Counted from the first letter of the stretch, positions 7,985 to 16,556 are shown. The stretch is 44,022 nucleotides of DNA from Chryseosolibacter sp964438975 (GCA_964438975.1 CAYTMU010000033.1:1-44022); one strand, 5' to 3'. Program-made: numbers and translations. The notes: generated by a model not told the origin, from the letters alone.

Positions 7985-8176
7985 AATATGTATATAAATT
8001 GGGACTGGGTTGAGGTCGGCCTCACTACCTACGGCGACTGGCAGACCTTCAAAAGGTTTACGGTTTCCCCAGGGCAGACATTCACATACCGCTTCCCGGA
8101 AGGATATTCTGCACATTGGCTTTGCCTTAAGACCGATGTGGCGAGTACTGTTACGGCACAGCTTGAATATAAATAG
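7985..8176 (+). pseudogene. 3' remnant of a paralogue of the downstream lipoprotein gene
   Basis: An open frame after a TGA at 7982, translating to about 60 residues from the ATG at 7988 and ending with TAG at 8174-8176. Its last 55 residues align without gaps to the last 55 of the next gene, with 20 identities by my count: shared blocks are VEV, PGQT, FP and a W...L...A.L.Y ending. No signal peptide or remaining domains lie upstream; the kinase operon's promoter region begins there. The simplest reading is that a tandem homologue lost everything except its C-terminal module. It stops 7 bases before the ATG of the intact gene, so translation into the next gene is possible if it is still expressed. 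Confidence 0.6.
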
Positions 8177-8183
8177 GATTGTT

Positions 8184-10673
8184 ATGTTAGGATACGAAAT
8201 CAAGTCAGTTATTATTTTGGTTACTCTGGTTGTTTGCGGTTGTCGCTCTTCAACGCCGGATAACGTCTCCAATAAACACGTTAACTTCAGCGGCGTCTAT
8301 CCGCACCTTGCCCATTACAACGACGAAGGTGAGTGTGGTATCGGCGCAGTGGTGCCGTGGGCCGATCGTTTGTGGGTCATCACGTACGGGCCGCATTTGC
8401 CGTTCGGATCATCCGACAAGTTGTACGAGATCACGCCGGATTTTCAGATGACCATACGGCCGGAGAGTGTTGGTGGAACACCCGCCGATCGAATGATCCA
8501 CAAAGAAAGTAATCAGCTCTTCATCGGTCCCTATGCTATAGATTCGGAACGCAACGTTCGCACTATCCCTTACTCGGAAGCGCCGGGCCGGTACACCGGG
8601 TTGGCTCGTCACCTTACGGATCCCGAATCGATGATCTATATCGCCACGATGGAAGAAGGTTTTTACGAAGTGGATGTCCGGACACTTAAGAGCACCCTGC
8701 TCTATGAGGACGCTAACGTCAGGCGCAGGAAAGGCGACGATATTTCCTCCAACCAGCACAATTCGGTGCTGCCCGGCGCGCACGGAAAGGGCGCCTATTC
8801 CGGGCAGGGAGTGATGGTTTATTCGAATAACGGAGAAGCGTCGAAGGAGGCTTTGCATCAGTTCGATATTGAAGCGGGCGTCCTGGCGGAATGGGATGGT
8901 AAAGACTGGAAGGTAGTCCGCCGCAACCAGTTTGTTGAAGTAACCGGCCCCGGGGGGATCTACGGCAATGAGAACCCGGGCACGGATCCTATATGGGCTA
9001 CCGGATGGGATCACAAATCAGTGCTTGTGGGTGTCCGCGAACCTCATGAATGGACGTTCTATCGTCTTCCGAAAGCGAGTCATAGCTATGACGGCGCCCA
9101 CGGTTGGAACACCGAGTGGCCGAGGATACGTGATATCGGCACGGAAGGACGACCTGACTACCTGATGACGATGCACGGGATGTTCTGGCGTTTTCCTGCC
9201 ACTTTTACTTCCGGCAACTCGGCCGGAATACGTCCGCGTTCCGCCTACCTGAAAGTCATCGGCGATTTTACCCGGTGGAATGGCCAGCTCGTTTTCGGCT
9301 GCGATGATTCGGCACAAAGAGAATTCCTGAACAAAAGAAGTGTGAAAGGGCGCATCGGGGGGCCAGGGCAATCGAACTCCAATCTGTGGTTTACTTCGTT
9401 CGATCTACCGGACGAGTTAGGTCCCGCCACGGCCGAAGGCGCTGTCTGGCTGAACGAAGCTGTGAAAGGACACCAGCTTTCGGAGCCATTTCTTTTCGCC
9501 GGGTGGTCCCGGCGCGTCGCCTGGATCCACAATCATGGCGCAAAGGAAACGGATTTCACGTTTGAAACGGATCACAAGGGAAATGGTACCTGGACAATGT
9601 TGAGATCGCTAAAGGTCGCTGCCGGAAGTAGTGCCATGGTCGAGTTTTCGTCCGGCGATGCGGGTGAATGGATCCGGGTGAAGGCCGAACAGTCGACTAT
9701 TGCTACAGTTCACTTCTACTATGGCGACGATGACAAAAGAGGAACGAGCGCCGATCCGATATTCGAAGGGTTGGCGAATGTGGCTACCCGCGAGGTTTCG
9801 GGAGGACTGATCTATGGGCTAGGCGACAATCGACGTGCGTTGGGAATGCTGGCGACAACGTTCGAGGGCAGTGAAAAGTCGGAGACCGGGTATTACGAAC
9901 TGACCGCGGAGATGGAACTTGTACCAAAGGAGGACACAGCCACTGCGGCGTTCATCCGTGAGAAATTCGCCGTTCCGAAAGACGTGATCACGATAGACCA
10001 GGCTTCCGTCCTGATCCGGGATGATCGCGGAAGAAGGTGGCGGTTGCCGCTCGGCAACGAAGGGTTTACAGGGCTTACCGCCGCGGCTGCGCTGCGTATA
10101 GACCGCGAGGTAGCTACGGAGCGTGATCTCCTCAATTGTCACGGTACCTTTTACGAGTTGCCCGCCGAGAACGCTGATGGCTTTGCCAAGATCCGTCCGG
10201 TGGCGTCGCACGCCTTCCGCATTCACGATTATGCCAGCTATCGCGGAATGCTGATCATGACAGGAGTTGATCCGGTGTTGGGGAAAAGCAATCACCATAT
10301 CATCCGGTCCGCGGATGGCCGCGCGGCGGTATGGGCCGGCGTCATAGACGACCTTTGGAAACTGGGTAAACCGGTGGGCAAAGGAGGTCCCTGGAAGGAT
10401 ACACCCGTCAGGGCGGGAGAGCCATCCGATCCTTATCTGATCGCCTTCTATGATAAGAGAACCTTGTCATTGTCGCATGATTCGGATGAGCCTGTCACCT
10501 TTCGCGTGGAGGTCGAACCGGTCGGACACGGACCGTGGATGAAATACCAGGAGATCTCAGTACCCCCAGGGCAAACAGTCGAACACACCTTTCCGGACAG
10601 TTTCCAGGCACGGTGGGTGCGCTTAGTGGCAGATAGGTCGACCGTTGCAACGGCCTGGCTGGTGTATGAATGA
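8184..10673 (+). CDS. Lipoprotein of unknown function, sugar-operon associated, with a repeated beta module
   Basis: 829 residues. I chose the ATG at 8184 because it gives a lipoprotein signal (hydrophobic stretch, then VCGC with Cys20); a longer frame opening at 8010 would overlap the remnant in another frame and spoil the signal. I do not recognise the family. The N-terminal half has many short beta-rich stretches with Trp and Asp-Gly turns (WADRLWVITYGPHLPF, ATGWDHKSVLVGVREPHEW), consistent with a beta propeller. A module near residues 468-513 (GTWTMLRSLKVAAGSS, WIRVKAEQSTIATVHFYY) is repeated at the C-terminus near 783-829 (GPWMKYQEISVPPGQT, WVRLVADRSTVATAWLVYE), and a third copy is in the remnant upstream. 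It is divergent from the catabolic operon and may be a surface glycan-binding or glycan-cleaving protein, but no catalytic motif is evident. Confidence 0.85.
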   Translation: MLGYEIKSVIILVTLVVCGCRSSTPDNVSNKHVNFSGVYPHLAHYNDEGECGIGAVVPWADRLWVITYGPHLPFGSSDKLYEITPDFQMTIRPESVGGTPADRMIHKESNQLFIGPYAIDSERNVRTIPYSEAPGRYTGLARHLTDPESMIYIATMEEGFYEVDVRTLKSTLLYEDANVRRRKGDDISSNQHNSVLPGAHGKGAYSGQGVMVYSNNGEASKEALHQFDIEAGVLAEWDGKDWKVVRRNQFVEVTGPGGIYGNENPGTDPIWATGWDHKSVLVGVREPHEWTFYRLPKASHSYDGAHGWNTEWPRIRDIGTEGRPDYLMTMHGMFWRFPATFTSGNSAGIRPRSAYLKVIGDFTRWNGQLVFGCDDSAQREFLNKRSVKGRIGGPGQSNSNLWFTSFDLPDELGPATAEGAVWLNEAVKGHQLSEPFLFAGWSRRVAWIHNHGAKETDFTFETDHKGNGTWTMLRSLKVAAGSSAMVEFSSGDAGEWIRVKAEQSTIATVHFYYGDDDKRGTSADPIFEGLANVATREVSGGLIYGLGDNRRALGMLATTFEGSEKSETGYYELTAEMELVPKEDTATAAFIREKFAVPKDVITIDQASVLIRDDRGRRWRLPLGNEGFTGLTAAAALRIDREVATERDLLNCHGTFYELPAENADGFAKIRPVASHAFRIHDYASYRGMLIMTGVDPVLGKSNHHIIRSADGRAAVWAGVIDDLWKLGKPVGKGGPWKDTPVRAGEPSDPYLIAFYDKRTLSLSHDSDEPVTFRVEVEPVGHGPWMKYQEISVPPGQTVEHTFPDSFQARWVRLVADRSTVATAWLVYE

Positions 10674-10804
10674 TCAGATGACAGAACTGATTTTTATGTG
10701 TATTGTTCGAGCATCTTGTTTGGAGACGATCTATAACCGCTTCGCCGCCTGTCGACGCTTACCGGGCCAGGCTCTATGTGTTTGCGCTATTCTTTTACAA
10801 CTGA

Positions 10805-13800
10805 TCATCTTATCTCGAACGGAGGTATCGCCGGAACCTGGAACCCTTTTGCTTTCAACAGGCTTTGGATCTCGGCGATACCTCGTTCCAGTTGTACATC
10901 CCTTCCTTTCGCTGCTTCGGTCAGATCCTCCGCGACCGGAATATCCGGGTCGACTCCATGGCCTTCTCTGAACCATGTGCCGTTGAGGTCATACATACGG
11001 AACGTCGGCACAGTCACCACGCCCCCGTCGATCAACGGTGGCGCACCACTTATACCGATCAGTCCACCCCACGTGCGTGATCCGATCAGCGGACCGAGAC
11101 CCGCTTTGCGGAAGTAGTCGGGGAAAGCATCACCACCTGATCCGCTCCACCCATTGATCAGCATCACCTTCGGGCCGAAGTTTCCAGCCGGCGGCCATGG
11201 CCAAGGAGCGCCATCGCGTGTTGCCCAGAAGACCATTGGCGGGCGATTGAGCATTTCGATGAAGCGATCCGGAATTTGTCCGCCACTATTAAAGCGCTCA
11301 TCGATGATGAGTGATTTCTTATTGATCTGTGCTGCAAACTGGCGGATCAATTCATTTTGTCCGTCGATGCCGGTACTTCGCACATAGATGTAGCCCGCGG
11401 TTCCGCCCGTAGCCTCGTCCACTCGTCGACGGTTTTCTTCTATCCACGCCAGATGACGGAGACGCACCTCGTCATTGAGTGTCTCTACGATCACCGTCTT
11501 TGCTCCCGATAGTGATGCCGTTGTGTTGTATGTCAGCTCCACTGTCTTACCTGCCAACCCCTGGAAAGCCGCGTACGGTTCCGTTGCGGTTGTAATGCGA
11601 ATACCGTTCACGGCAAGGATGAAATCCCCTTCGCGGACCGATACGCCCGAAGCATCAAGGGGTGACCGGACTTCTGCATCCCATGGAGCCGCGCGAATGA
11701 TCTTCCTGATTTTGTAGTATTCGCCATCCCGTTGCCAGTCGACCCCCAGGTAGCCCACCGAAACTGATTTCGGTGTCTCTTCTGCACCACCACCCTTATA
11801 TGTGTGCGAGGCATTTAACTCCCCGATCATTTCGCCTAACACCCAGTTGACCTCCTCGCGCGTCAGCGCACCCGTAAGCATATCGTGATATCGTATTTTC
11901 ATCTTATTCCAGTCGACGCCGTGCATTCCGGCATCATAGAAATAGTCGCGCTGGAGGCGCCACGCGTCTGTGAGGATCTGCTTCCATTCCTCGCGCGGGT
12001 TGAGCAACAATCTCATATCCTCCGTCGGAAGTTTCTTTCCCATTTTCTGATCCGCCTCGGCCTTCACAACATAATAGCTTTCCTCTTTGCCGAGGAGCAG
12101 CTTGCTTCCGTCAGCCGAGAGTTGGAAATTCTCCACATCGTCGACGATCGTTTTCTCCTTGCGTTCCTTAAAGTCATATACCTTCAGCGGGCGCTTTCCC
12201 CCCGAGACGTTATTGTTGGGCAACTGGTGAAAAATGAGTTTGTCCTGGGTTGCCGCGAGATTGCCGTAGACGCCGGGTGCCATCGGCAGGATCACCATTC
12301 GCGACTCAAGACCATCAATGTCTATCTCGACCGGAGCAACTATGTCTTTTTTCTTTTCATCACTGCCCTTTTTACTCTTTTCTTTCTTCGCGTCCATCTC
12401 GGCCTTTTCCTCCTTCACGTCGTCGATGGTCACTTCGTCATTCTTTGGAGCAATCGGGGAAGGTGTTAACTTTTTCAGCGGGATCGCCGCGATCCTGGTT
12501 GAGTTCGCATACACGAATGTGTTGTCGAACTCGCTGTACAATGGACTGAAGAACTGATTGGTCAGCAAGTAAATGTATTTCCCGTCGGGGTCGAACACAG
12601 AATTGTAGGCGTTGTAGTATCCACTTGTAACCTGGTGGCGTTTCTTTTGTTGGTAATCGTAAAGAAAGACAGCAGCCTGCCAGTTTTCTACATCCCGATC
12701 GTATAAGATCCAGCGGCTGTCCGCAGACCAGCTTACCCGGAATCTCTCACACGACCCGTGCATCAGCCTGGAACCCTGATCGACCTCCGTCGCTTGATTG
12801 GATGTCACGTCATATATCCACACCTTCATCGCCTTATCGATGAAGGCCACCTTTTTGCTATCGGGAGACCAGAAGAGAGAATACCGGAACCCAGGACCGA
12901 ATGATGAGAGTTTTCTCTCCTGCGTATCTTTCGCAGCGTCACGCAGCATCAACTCATATTCACCCGAGCGATCACTCCAATAGGCAATGAATTTGCCATC
13001 CGGCGACCAGGAAGGGTAGCGCTCAAAGACACCTGACGACTGCGTCATATTCTTCACGAAGCCATTCTCCGCAGGGAGGTTGAATATCTCGCCACGCGCT
13101 TCTACGAGCACGCGACTTCCATCAGGTGATATGAATTGATTAGGACTGTTCCCGGCGGAAATGACTTCCGGTTTAAGATGCAGTCCGTCCGTCACCACTT
13201 CGATCTTCACTTCCCGCGACGTGCGATTGGCGAGACTGAACAGATATAGTTTGCCACCCGCCTCGTAGACGATCTCCTCGGGACCGAGTGACGGGTAGTG
13301 GATATCCACATCTTTGAAGTCTGTCAACTGCCGGAATGATTTGTCCGACGCATTGTATTCCCACAGATTCATCCGCTGTTCCGCGCCGCGGTCGGAAAGA
13401 AAGAAGATGCTCGACCCCACCCACATCGGAAGTTCATCGCTTGTGTTAGAGTTGATTGAAATATTCTCAGACGCGTAGTTTTCAAGGTTGAAGATATGGA
13501 TAGCGGCGTTCCATCCACCGCGATAGCGCTTCCAGTTTCGGAACACCTGCGAGCGGAACGTCAGCGCGAGTTGTTTGCCGTCCGGAGAGAATGATCCGAA
13601 CTCCGCGTAGGGGAGCGGGAGCTTCTCCGGTAGTCCACCGCCCTTGCTCATTTTGTAGAACTGGTTGAAACGTTCCCTGCCGCTTTCGCGCGGTGACGCG
13701 AAGAGAATATGGTTTCCGTCCGGATGCCAGTCGACGACACGATCACTCTGCCCGTGGTACGTCAGTCGCAACGGTACGCCACCGAGTGCGGGAATGGTGT

Positions 13801-14065
13801 AGACATCCTCGTTACCATCGTAGTTAGCCGTGAACGCGATAGTCTTTCCATCCGGTGAAAATTTCGGAAACGACTCCACCCCCGGAGGTGAGCTGAGACG
13901 ATGCGCGAGTCCCCCTGTTTTCGGAACGACCCACAAGTCATTGCCATAAGTAAAGACAATATGCGATTGCGAAACATCCGGGAACCGGAACAGAGCGGCA
14001 TTGATCTGGGCGTTAGATACGTGAGCACCCAGCAAAGTCACGACTAAAACGAAGAATCTGGACAT
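10805..14065 (-). CDS. Tricorn-like serine protease, S41 family with PDZ domain
   Basis: A 1086-residue exported protease. The signal peptide ends near SNAQ (residues 17-20). Residues 25 to about 500 hold WD40-like PD40 propeller blades (FSPDGKTIAFTA, WSPDGKFIAYWSD, WSPDSKKVAFID). A Lys/Glu-rich linker at about 550-575 leads to a second propeller part, a helical core domain (about 690-755), a PDZ domain (about 765-855) and an S41 catalytic domain. The likely active-site residues are His754 in NASHTYKGG, Ser976 in GWSGSGGDAF and Glu1034 in REGHGVDPD, matching the His, Ser and Glu of archaeal tricorn protease. Proteins like this degrade peptides in the periplasm of Bacteroidota. It ends convergently with the lipoprotein gene 131 bases away; the gap holds only a weak hairpin (10673-10691) followed by five T. 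Confidence 0.95.
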   Translation of the reverse strand: MSRFFVLVVTLLGAHVSNAQINAALFRFPDVSQSHIVFTYGNDLWVVPKTGGLAHRLSSPPGVESFPKFSPDGKTIAFTANYDGNEDVYTIPALGGVPLRLTYHGQSDRVVDWHPDGNHILFASPRESGRERFNQFYKMSKGGGLPEKLPLPYAEFGSFSPDGKQLALTFRSQVFRNWKRYRGGWNAAIHIFNLENYASENISINSNTSDELPMWVGSSIFFLSDRGAEQRMNLWEYNASDKSFRQLTDFKDVDIHYPSLGPEEIVYEAGGKLYLFSLANRTSREVKIEVVTDGLHLKPEVISAGNSPNQFISPDGSRVLVEARGEIFNLPAENGFVKNMTQSSGVFERYPSWSPDGKFIAYWSDRSGEYELMLRDAAKDTQERKLSSFGPGFRYSLFWSPDSKKVAFIDKAMKVWIYDVTSNQATEVDQGSRLMHGSCERFRVSWSADSRWILYDRDVENWQAAVFLYDYQQKKRHQVTSGYYNAYNSVFDPDGKYIYLLTNQFFSPLYSEFDNTFVYANSTRIAAIPLKKLTPSPIAPKNDEVTIDDVKEEKAEMDAKKEKSKKGSDEKKKDIVAPVEIDIDGLESRMVILPMAPGVYGNLAATQDKLIFHQLPNNNVSGGKRPLKVYDFKERKEKTIVDDVENFQLSADGSKLLLGKEESYYVVKAEADQKMGKKLPTEDMRLLLNPREEWKQILTDAWRLQRDYFYDAGMHGVDWNKMKIRYHDMLTGALTREEVNWVLGEMIGELNASHTYKGGGAEETPKSVSVGYLGVDWQRDGEYYKIRKIIRAAPWDAEVRSPLDASGVSVREGDFILAVNGIRITTATEPYAAFQGLAGKTVELTYNTTASLSGAKTVIVETLNDEVRLRHLAWIEENRRRVDEATGGTAGYIYVRSTGIDGQNELIRQFAAQINKKSLIIDERFNSGGQIPDRFIEMLNRPPMVFWATRDGAPWPWPPAGNFGPKVMLINGWSGSGGDAFPDYFRKAGLGPLIGSRTWGGLIGISGAPPLIDGGVVTVPTFRMYDLNGTWFREGHGVDPDIPVAEDLTEAAKGRDVQLERGIAEIQSLLKAKGFQVPAIPPFEIR

Positions 14066-14407
14066 ATTGGAAATTTAAATTGTGTAGACACTAATGCAAT
14101 ATCACGAAGGACACGAAGAAACACAAAGGCCACGAAGTAGTCGGTTGGGTAAAGGTTTAGCCACGAATGGCACGGATATTCACGAATGTTCTTCGTGTTC
14201 GTGTCTTTTACGTGGCGTGTGCGTTGAAGGGCGGTAACACAATGGACGCCATGGAGCACAAAGTGTACAAGGAAATGGGATCTTATGGTAGAAAGCGCAG
14301 AATGAAAAGACGGCCTTATGGTTTGGACACGATCAACAGGGATATTCGTGTCACATGTATACCATCGCGTTCCGTAGGCGATGGAACATCGTTCCGACTG
14401 CCGTGGA
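14066..14407. repeat. Gene-free interval with CACGAA-type inverted short repeats
   Basis: There is no credible gene in these 342 bases. From 14103 to 14187 the motif CACGAA(G/T) or a close variant recurs about every 9-10 bases (14103, 14112, 14131, 14162, 14171, 14181), and at 14192-14204 the reverse complement TTCGTG appears twice. The array is therefore partly inverted and can fold (CACGAA, five bases, TTCGTG at 14181-14197). From memory, similar CACGAA-rich stretches are scattered in many environmental bacterial genomes; I cannot verify copy number here. The rest (14221-14407) is unremarkable. Confidence 0.6.
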
Positions 14408-15301
14408 CTATAATTTCAACAAACCCCTGACCTCCTTCTCCAGGAGATTGACGATCAGCCCGAGGAGTATGAAAAATGAAGCCCAGAGTTTCCAGGAAGG
14501 TAAATCCTCGCCGAGGAATAATGCAGAACTCAGGAAGCCCACTACGGGTATCAGCAATGTGAACGGCACAACCACCGACGTGGAGTATAATTTCAGAAGA
14601 TAGCCCCAAATACCGTAGCCAACATGCGTGGATAGATAGACGACGAAGGCAACGGCTCCTACTGCAGGCAGGGATATGTTTTGAAATGAGCTCTCAATCC
14701 CGGAAGGCCCATCTACCAGGAGTGATGCGACCGCCATGAACGGGAATGCGATCAGGTTGCCCCATACAACCAAAGCAAGAGGAGATCTTGCGTTAACCTT
14801 TTTTGTGAACATGTTGCCCGAAGCCCATGAAAGAGCAGCAAGCAACGTCAAGACAAGTCCTGTAAGTGTCGCGCCTCCGTTGAGATTGTGAGCGACGACC
14901 CCGATGCCGATAAACGAGATCAACGAACCGAAAATTTTTAGAAGACCCGGTTTCTCCTGGAAGAACAGATAAGCGAGCCCAATCGAAAAGAAAACTTGCA
15001 CCTGAAGCAAGAGCGAAGACAGTCCCGGAGACAATCCGAGATAAATACCCGTAAACAGCAGACCAAACTGCACCGCGAAATTAAACACCGCATATCCGAG
15101 AATGAATTTCAGCGGCGCCTGCGGTTTTGGAAGAAAGAAAACGAGAGGAAATGCCGAAAGCGCAAAGCGGATAGCGCAAAAGAGAAAAGGAGGGAAGTAT
15201 TGAAGTCCGACATAGATAGCGATGAAGTTAGTACCCCAGACCAACACCGTTATAAGGACTAACGCAAGATGTTTGAGAGACAGGTTAGTGGCAATGCCCA
15301 T
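14408..15301 (-). CDS. EamA/DMT family transporter
   Basis: A 297-residue inner-membrane protein with about ten hydrophobic helices arranged as two EamA repeats. The first repeat opens with LVWGTNFIAIYVGLQYFPP, the typical DMT motif with Trp-Gly in helix 1 and a following FRF-like segment (CAIRFALSA); the second begins near LAALSWASGNMFTKK (about residue 155). Relatives export amino acids such as cysteine or O-acetylserine, or other small metabolites. It has no operon partners: the genes on both sides are separated by long repeat-containing gaps. The substrate cannot be predicted. Confidence 0.9.
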   Translation of the reverse strand: MGIATNLSLKHLALVLITVLVWGTNFIAIYVGLQYFPPFLFCAIRFALSAFPLVFFLPKPQAPLKFILGYAVFNFAVQFGLLFTGIYLGLSPGLSSLLLQVQVFFSIGLAYLFFQEKPGLLKIFGSLISFIGIGVVAHNLNGGATLTGLVLTLLAALSWASGNMFTKKVNARSPLALVVWGNLIAFPFMAVASLLVDGPSGIESSFQNISLPAVGAVAFVVYLSTHVGYGIWGYLLKLYSTSVVVPFTLLIPVVGFLSSALFLGEDLPSWKLWASFFILLGLIVNLLEKEVRGLLKL

Positions 15302-15690
15302 ACTTATTCGAATACGAACACTGTTAGTTGCCTAATTGGGCATCATGAGAATCCGTCGGGCCGCAAAAGTAGGGAATGGAGTTGGTATTGGCAATGTTTG
15401 GGTGTTACCGGTGGTCTGTAATCTGTGATTGGTAATCGGGTTGGTGATTTTGTAGTGATGGGGTGTCTGTTCTGTATAGGTCGCTATTCTCGACTATCGT
15501 GAATAGTTCTCGAATATCGGCTGTCGTGGCTTTAAGGCTTTCGTGAAGGCGGGTGTTGGTCCTGGCTGATCACTGATAACCGATCACTGGGACCGGTCAC
15601 TGATAACCCACTACGGACTAGACAGTCTGGAGTGTAATAATTTTTGTTGAAAGTTGGTTTTTTACCAACTTTTTTAATTACTTTTACGTT
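15302..15690. repeat. Gene-free interval with inverted heptad-like arrays
   Basis: These 389 bases hold no credible gene on either strand. At 15415-15449 a degenerate seven-base period is visible (TCTGTAA, TCTGTGA, TTGGTAA, TCGGGTT). At 15567-15609 the reverse-complement type appears (GATCACTGATAACC, then CGATCACTGG, then GGTCACTGATAACC). The two arrays point at each other across about 115 bases that include near-repeats of CTATTCTCG and GAATAGTTCTCG. The right end (15650-15672) is the higBA operator described separately. Confidence 0.55.
15650..15672. promoter_or_regulatory. Inverted repeat upstream of higB, candidate HigA operator
   Basis: AAAGTTGGT, five T, then ACCAACTTT: a perfect nine-base inverted repeat centred 30 bases upstream of the toxin start. 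TACTTTTA at 15679-15686 is one base off the TAnnTTTG -7 box and lies only 4 bases before the GTG, so the repeat would cover the -33 region. HigA antitoxins typically repress their own promoters at such repeats. Three T follow the right arm, so a terminator reading is possible but the position favours an operator. Confidence 0.5.
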
Positions 15691-15984
15691 GTGAATGTCA
15701 TCAGCCGTAAGGTACTGGCAGAATTTTACAAAGGTCATGCCGATGCCAAGGAGCCGCTGGAAACCTGGTACAGAGTTAGTAAAAAAGCTGTATGGAAGAA
15801 TTTTAATGAAGTGCAAAGCGCCTATCCAACAGCTGATGTAGTGGGCGATGACAGAATGGTAATTAATATTAAAGGGAATAAATACCGTCTTGTGGTGCGG
15901 TTCAGTTTCCGATATAAAGCCATACAGGTGAAATGGATCGGAACTCATGCTGAGTATGACGATATTGATGTGTTGGAAGTTTGA
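15691..15984 (+). CDS. higB: HigB toxin, ribosome-dependent mRNA interferase
   Basis: 97 residues, the usual length of the HigB_toxin family. The start is a GTG: the sequence MNVISRKVLAEFYKGH then aligns with the family's usual start (M-x-I-I-x-R). The core INIKGNKYRLVVRFSFRY and the ending WIGTHAEYDDID are diagnostic, with the conserved basic and His residues thought to bind and cut mRNA on the ribosome. The cognate antitoxin gene begins 13 bases downstream, so this is a complete toxin-first operon. It lies between repeat-rich intergenic DNA and a tRNA-Leu gene, which fits a horizontally acquired module. Confidence 0.95.
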   Translation: MNVISRKVLAEFYKGHADAKEPLETWYRVSKKAVWKNFNEVQSAYPTADVVGDDRMVINIKGNKYRLVVRFSFRYKAIQVKWIGTHAEYDDIDVLEV

Positions 15985-15997
15985 AAATTTGAGCTTT

Positions 15998-16381
15998 ATG
16001 AAACGTTGGTTAATACTGGAGAATAAAAAGCAATATGAGGCTGCCTTGAAGCGCATCGATGATTTAATGGATGCTAACCCGGGGCCAAAAACGGATGCCG
16101 GTAAGGAAATGAAACTGTTGCTTTACCTGGTGGAAAAATATGAGGATGAGCACTATCCCATTGGCTTGCCTGATCCGATCGAGGCGATTAAAACACGCAT
16201 GGAAGATTTGGGGCTGGAGGCGAAAGATCTGGTTGGCGCTATTGGAGACAAGGGCACCGTTTCAAAAGTGTTGAACAGAAGAATTCCACTATCATTACGG
16301 ATGATCCGAAATTTAACCGGGAAGCTACAGCTCCCTGCTGATGTCCTCATTCAGGAAGCAAAGTTGGTAGTTGCTGCTTAA
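15998..16381 (+). CDS. higA: HigA antitoxin, XRE-type helix-turn-helix
   Basis: 127 residues from the ATG at 15998, chosen because it follows the toxin stop by 13 bases; a longer frame would start inside the toxin gene. The first 60 residues are helical and probably wrap the toxin (MKRWLILENKKQYEAALKRI). The helix-turn-helix lies at about residues 65-120: IEAIKTRMEDLGLEAKDL, then IGDKGTVSKVLNRRIPLSL, the recognition part. It neutralises HigB and very likely represses the operon at the inverted repeat 15650-15672. The DNA-binding half keeps the usual VSKVLN motif, so it appears intact. Confidence 0.92.
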   Translation: MKRWLILENKKQYEAALKRIDDLMDANPGPKTDAGKEMKLLLYLVEKYEDEHYPIGLPDPIEAIKTRMEDLGLEAKDLVGAIGDKGTVSKVLNRRIPLSLRMIRNLTGKLQLPADVLIQEAKLVVAA

Positions 16382-16435
16382 AGGGGTACGAAACGAAGCA
16401 CTCCGAGCTTATACACTTCAGCGTATAAAATGAAA

Positions 16436-16465
16436 AAATGCTTGCAGAATCATCTGCAAGCATTT
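16436..16465 (-). terminator. Rho-independent terminator of tRNA-Leu
   Basis: Read on the minus strand: AAATGCTTGCAGA, loop TGAT, TCTGCAAGCATTT, then more T. The stem is 13 perfect pairs and begins 9 bases past the tRNA 3' end, with a six-T run on the transcript. It also faces the end of higA on the other strand, where the T tract is shorter. Confidence 0.88.
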
Positions 16466-16474
16466 CAAAGAAAG

Positions 16475-16556
16475 TACCAAAGGAGGGAATCGAACCCTCA
16501 CGCCCGAAGGCACACGATTTTGAGTCGTGCGCGTCTACCAGTTCCGCCACTTTGGC
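16475..16556 (-). tRNA. tRNA-Leu, anticodon CAA
   Basis: 82 bases. On the minus strand the gene opens with GCCAAAGTGGCGGAACTGGT, the characteristic start of bacterial tRNA-Leu. The anticodon arm is CACGA, loop CTCAAAA, TCGTG, giving anticodon CAA (reads UUG). A short variable arm (GTGCCTTCGGGCGT) and a T arm with GGTTCGATTCC follow. The acceptor stem GCCAAAG pairs with CTTTGGT (one G-U at position 1). The 3' CCA is not encoded; the discriminator is A. A strong terminator follows. Confidence 0.96.

Noticed and set aside
8010..8183. N-terminal extension of the 829-residue lipoprotein from an earlier ATG
   Set aside because: It overlaps the remnant in another frame, has a composition unlike the rest, and would bury the lipoprotein signal that begins at 8184.
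10673..10695. Terminator between the 829-residue lipoprotein and tricorn-like genes
   Set aside because: The stem is only five pairs (ATCAG/CTGAT); the five T that follow make it suggestive, but too weak to list.
14167..14430. 87-residue open frame in the CACGAA repeat gap
   Set aside because: It begins inside the repeat array and runs into the antisense of the transporter gene; no family resemblance.
15532..16056. 174-residue open frame on the minus strand
   Set aside because: Antisense to higB and the start of higA; no domain and low-quality composition.
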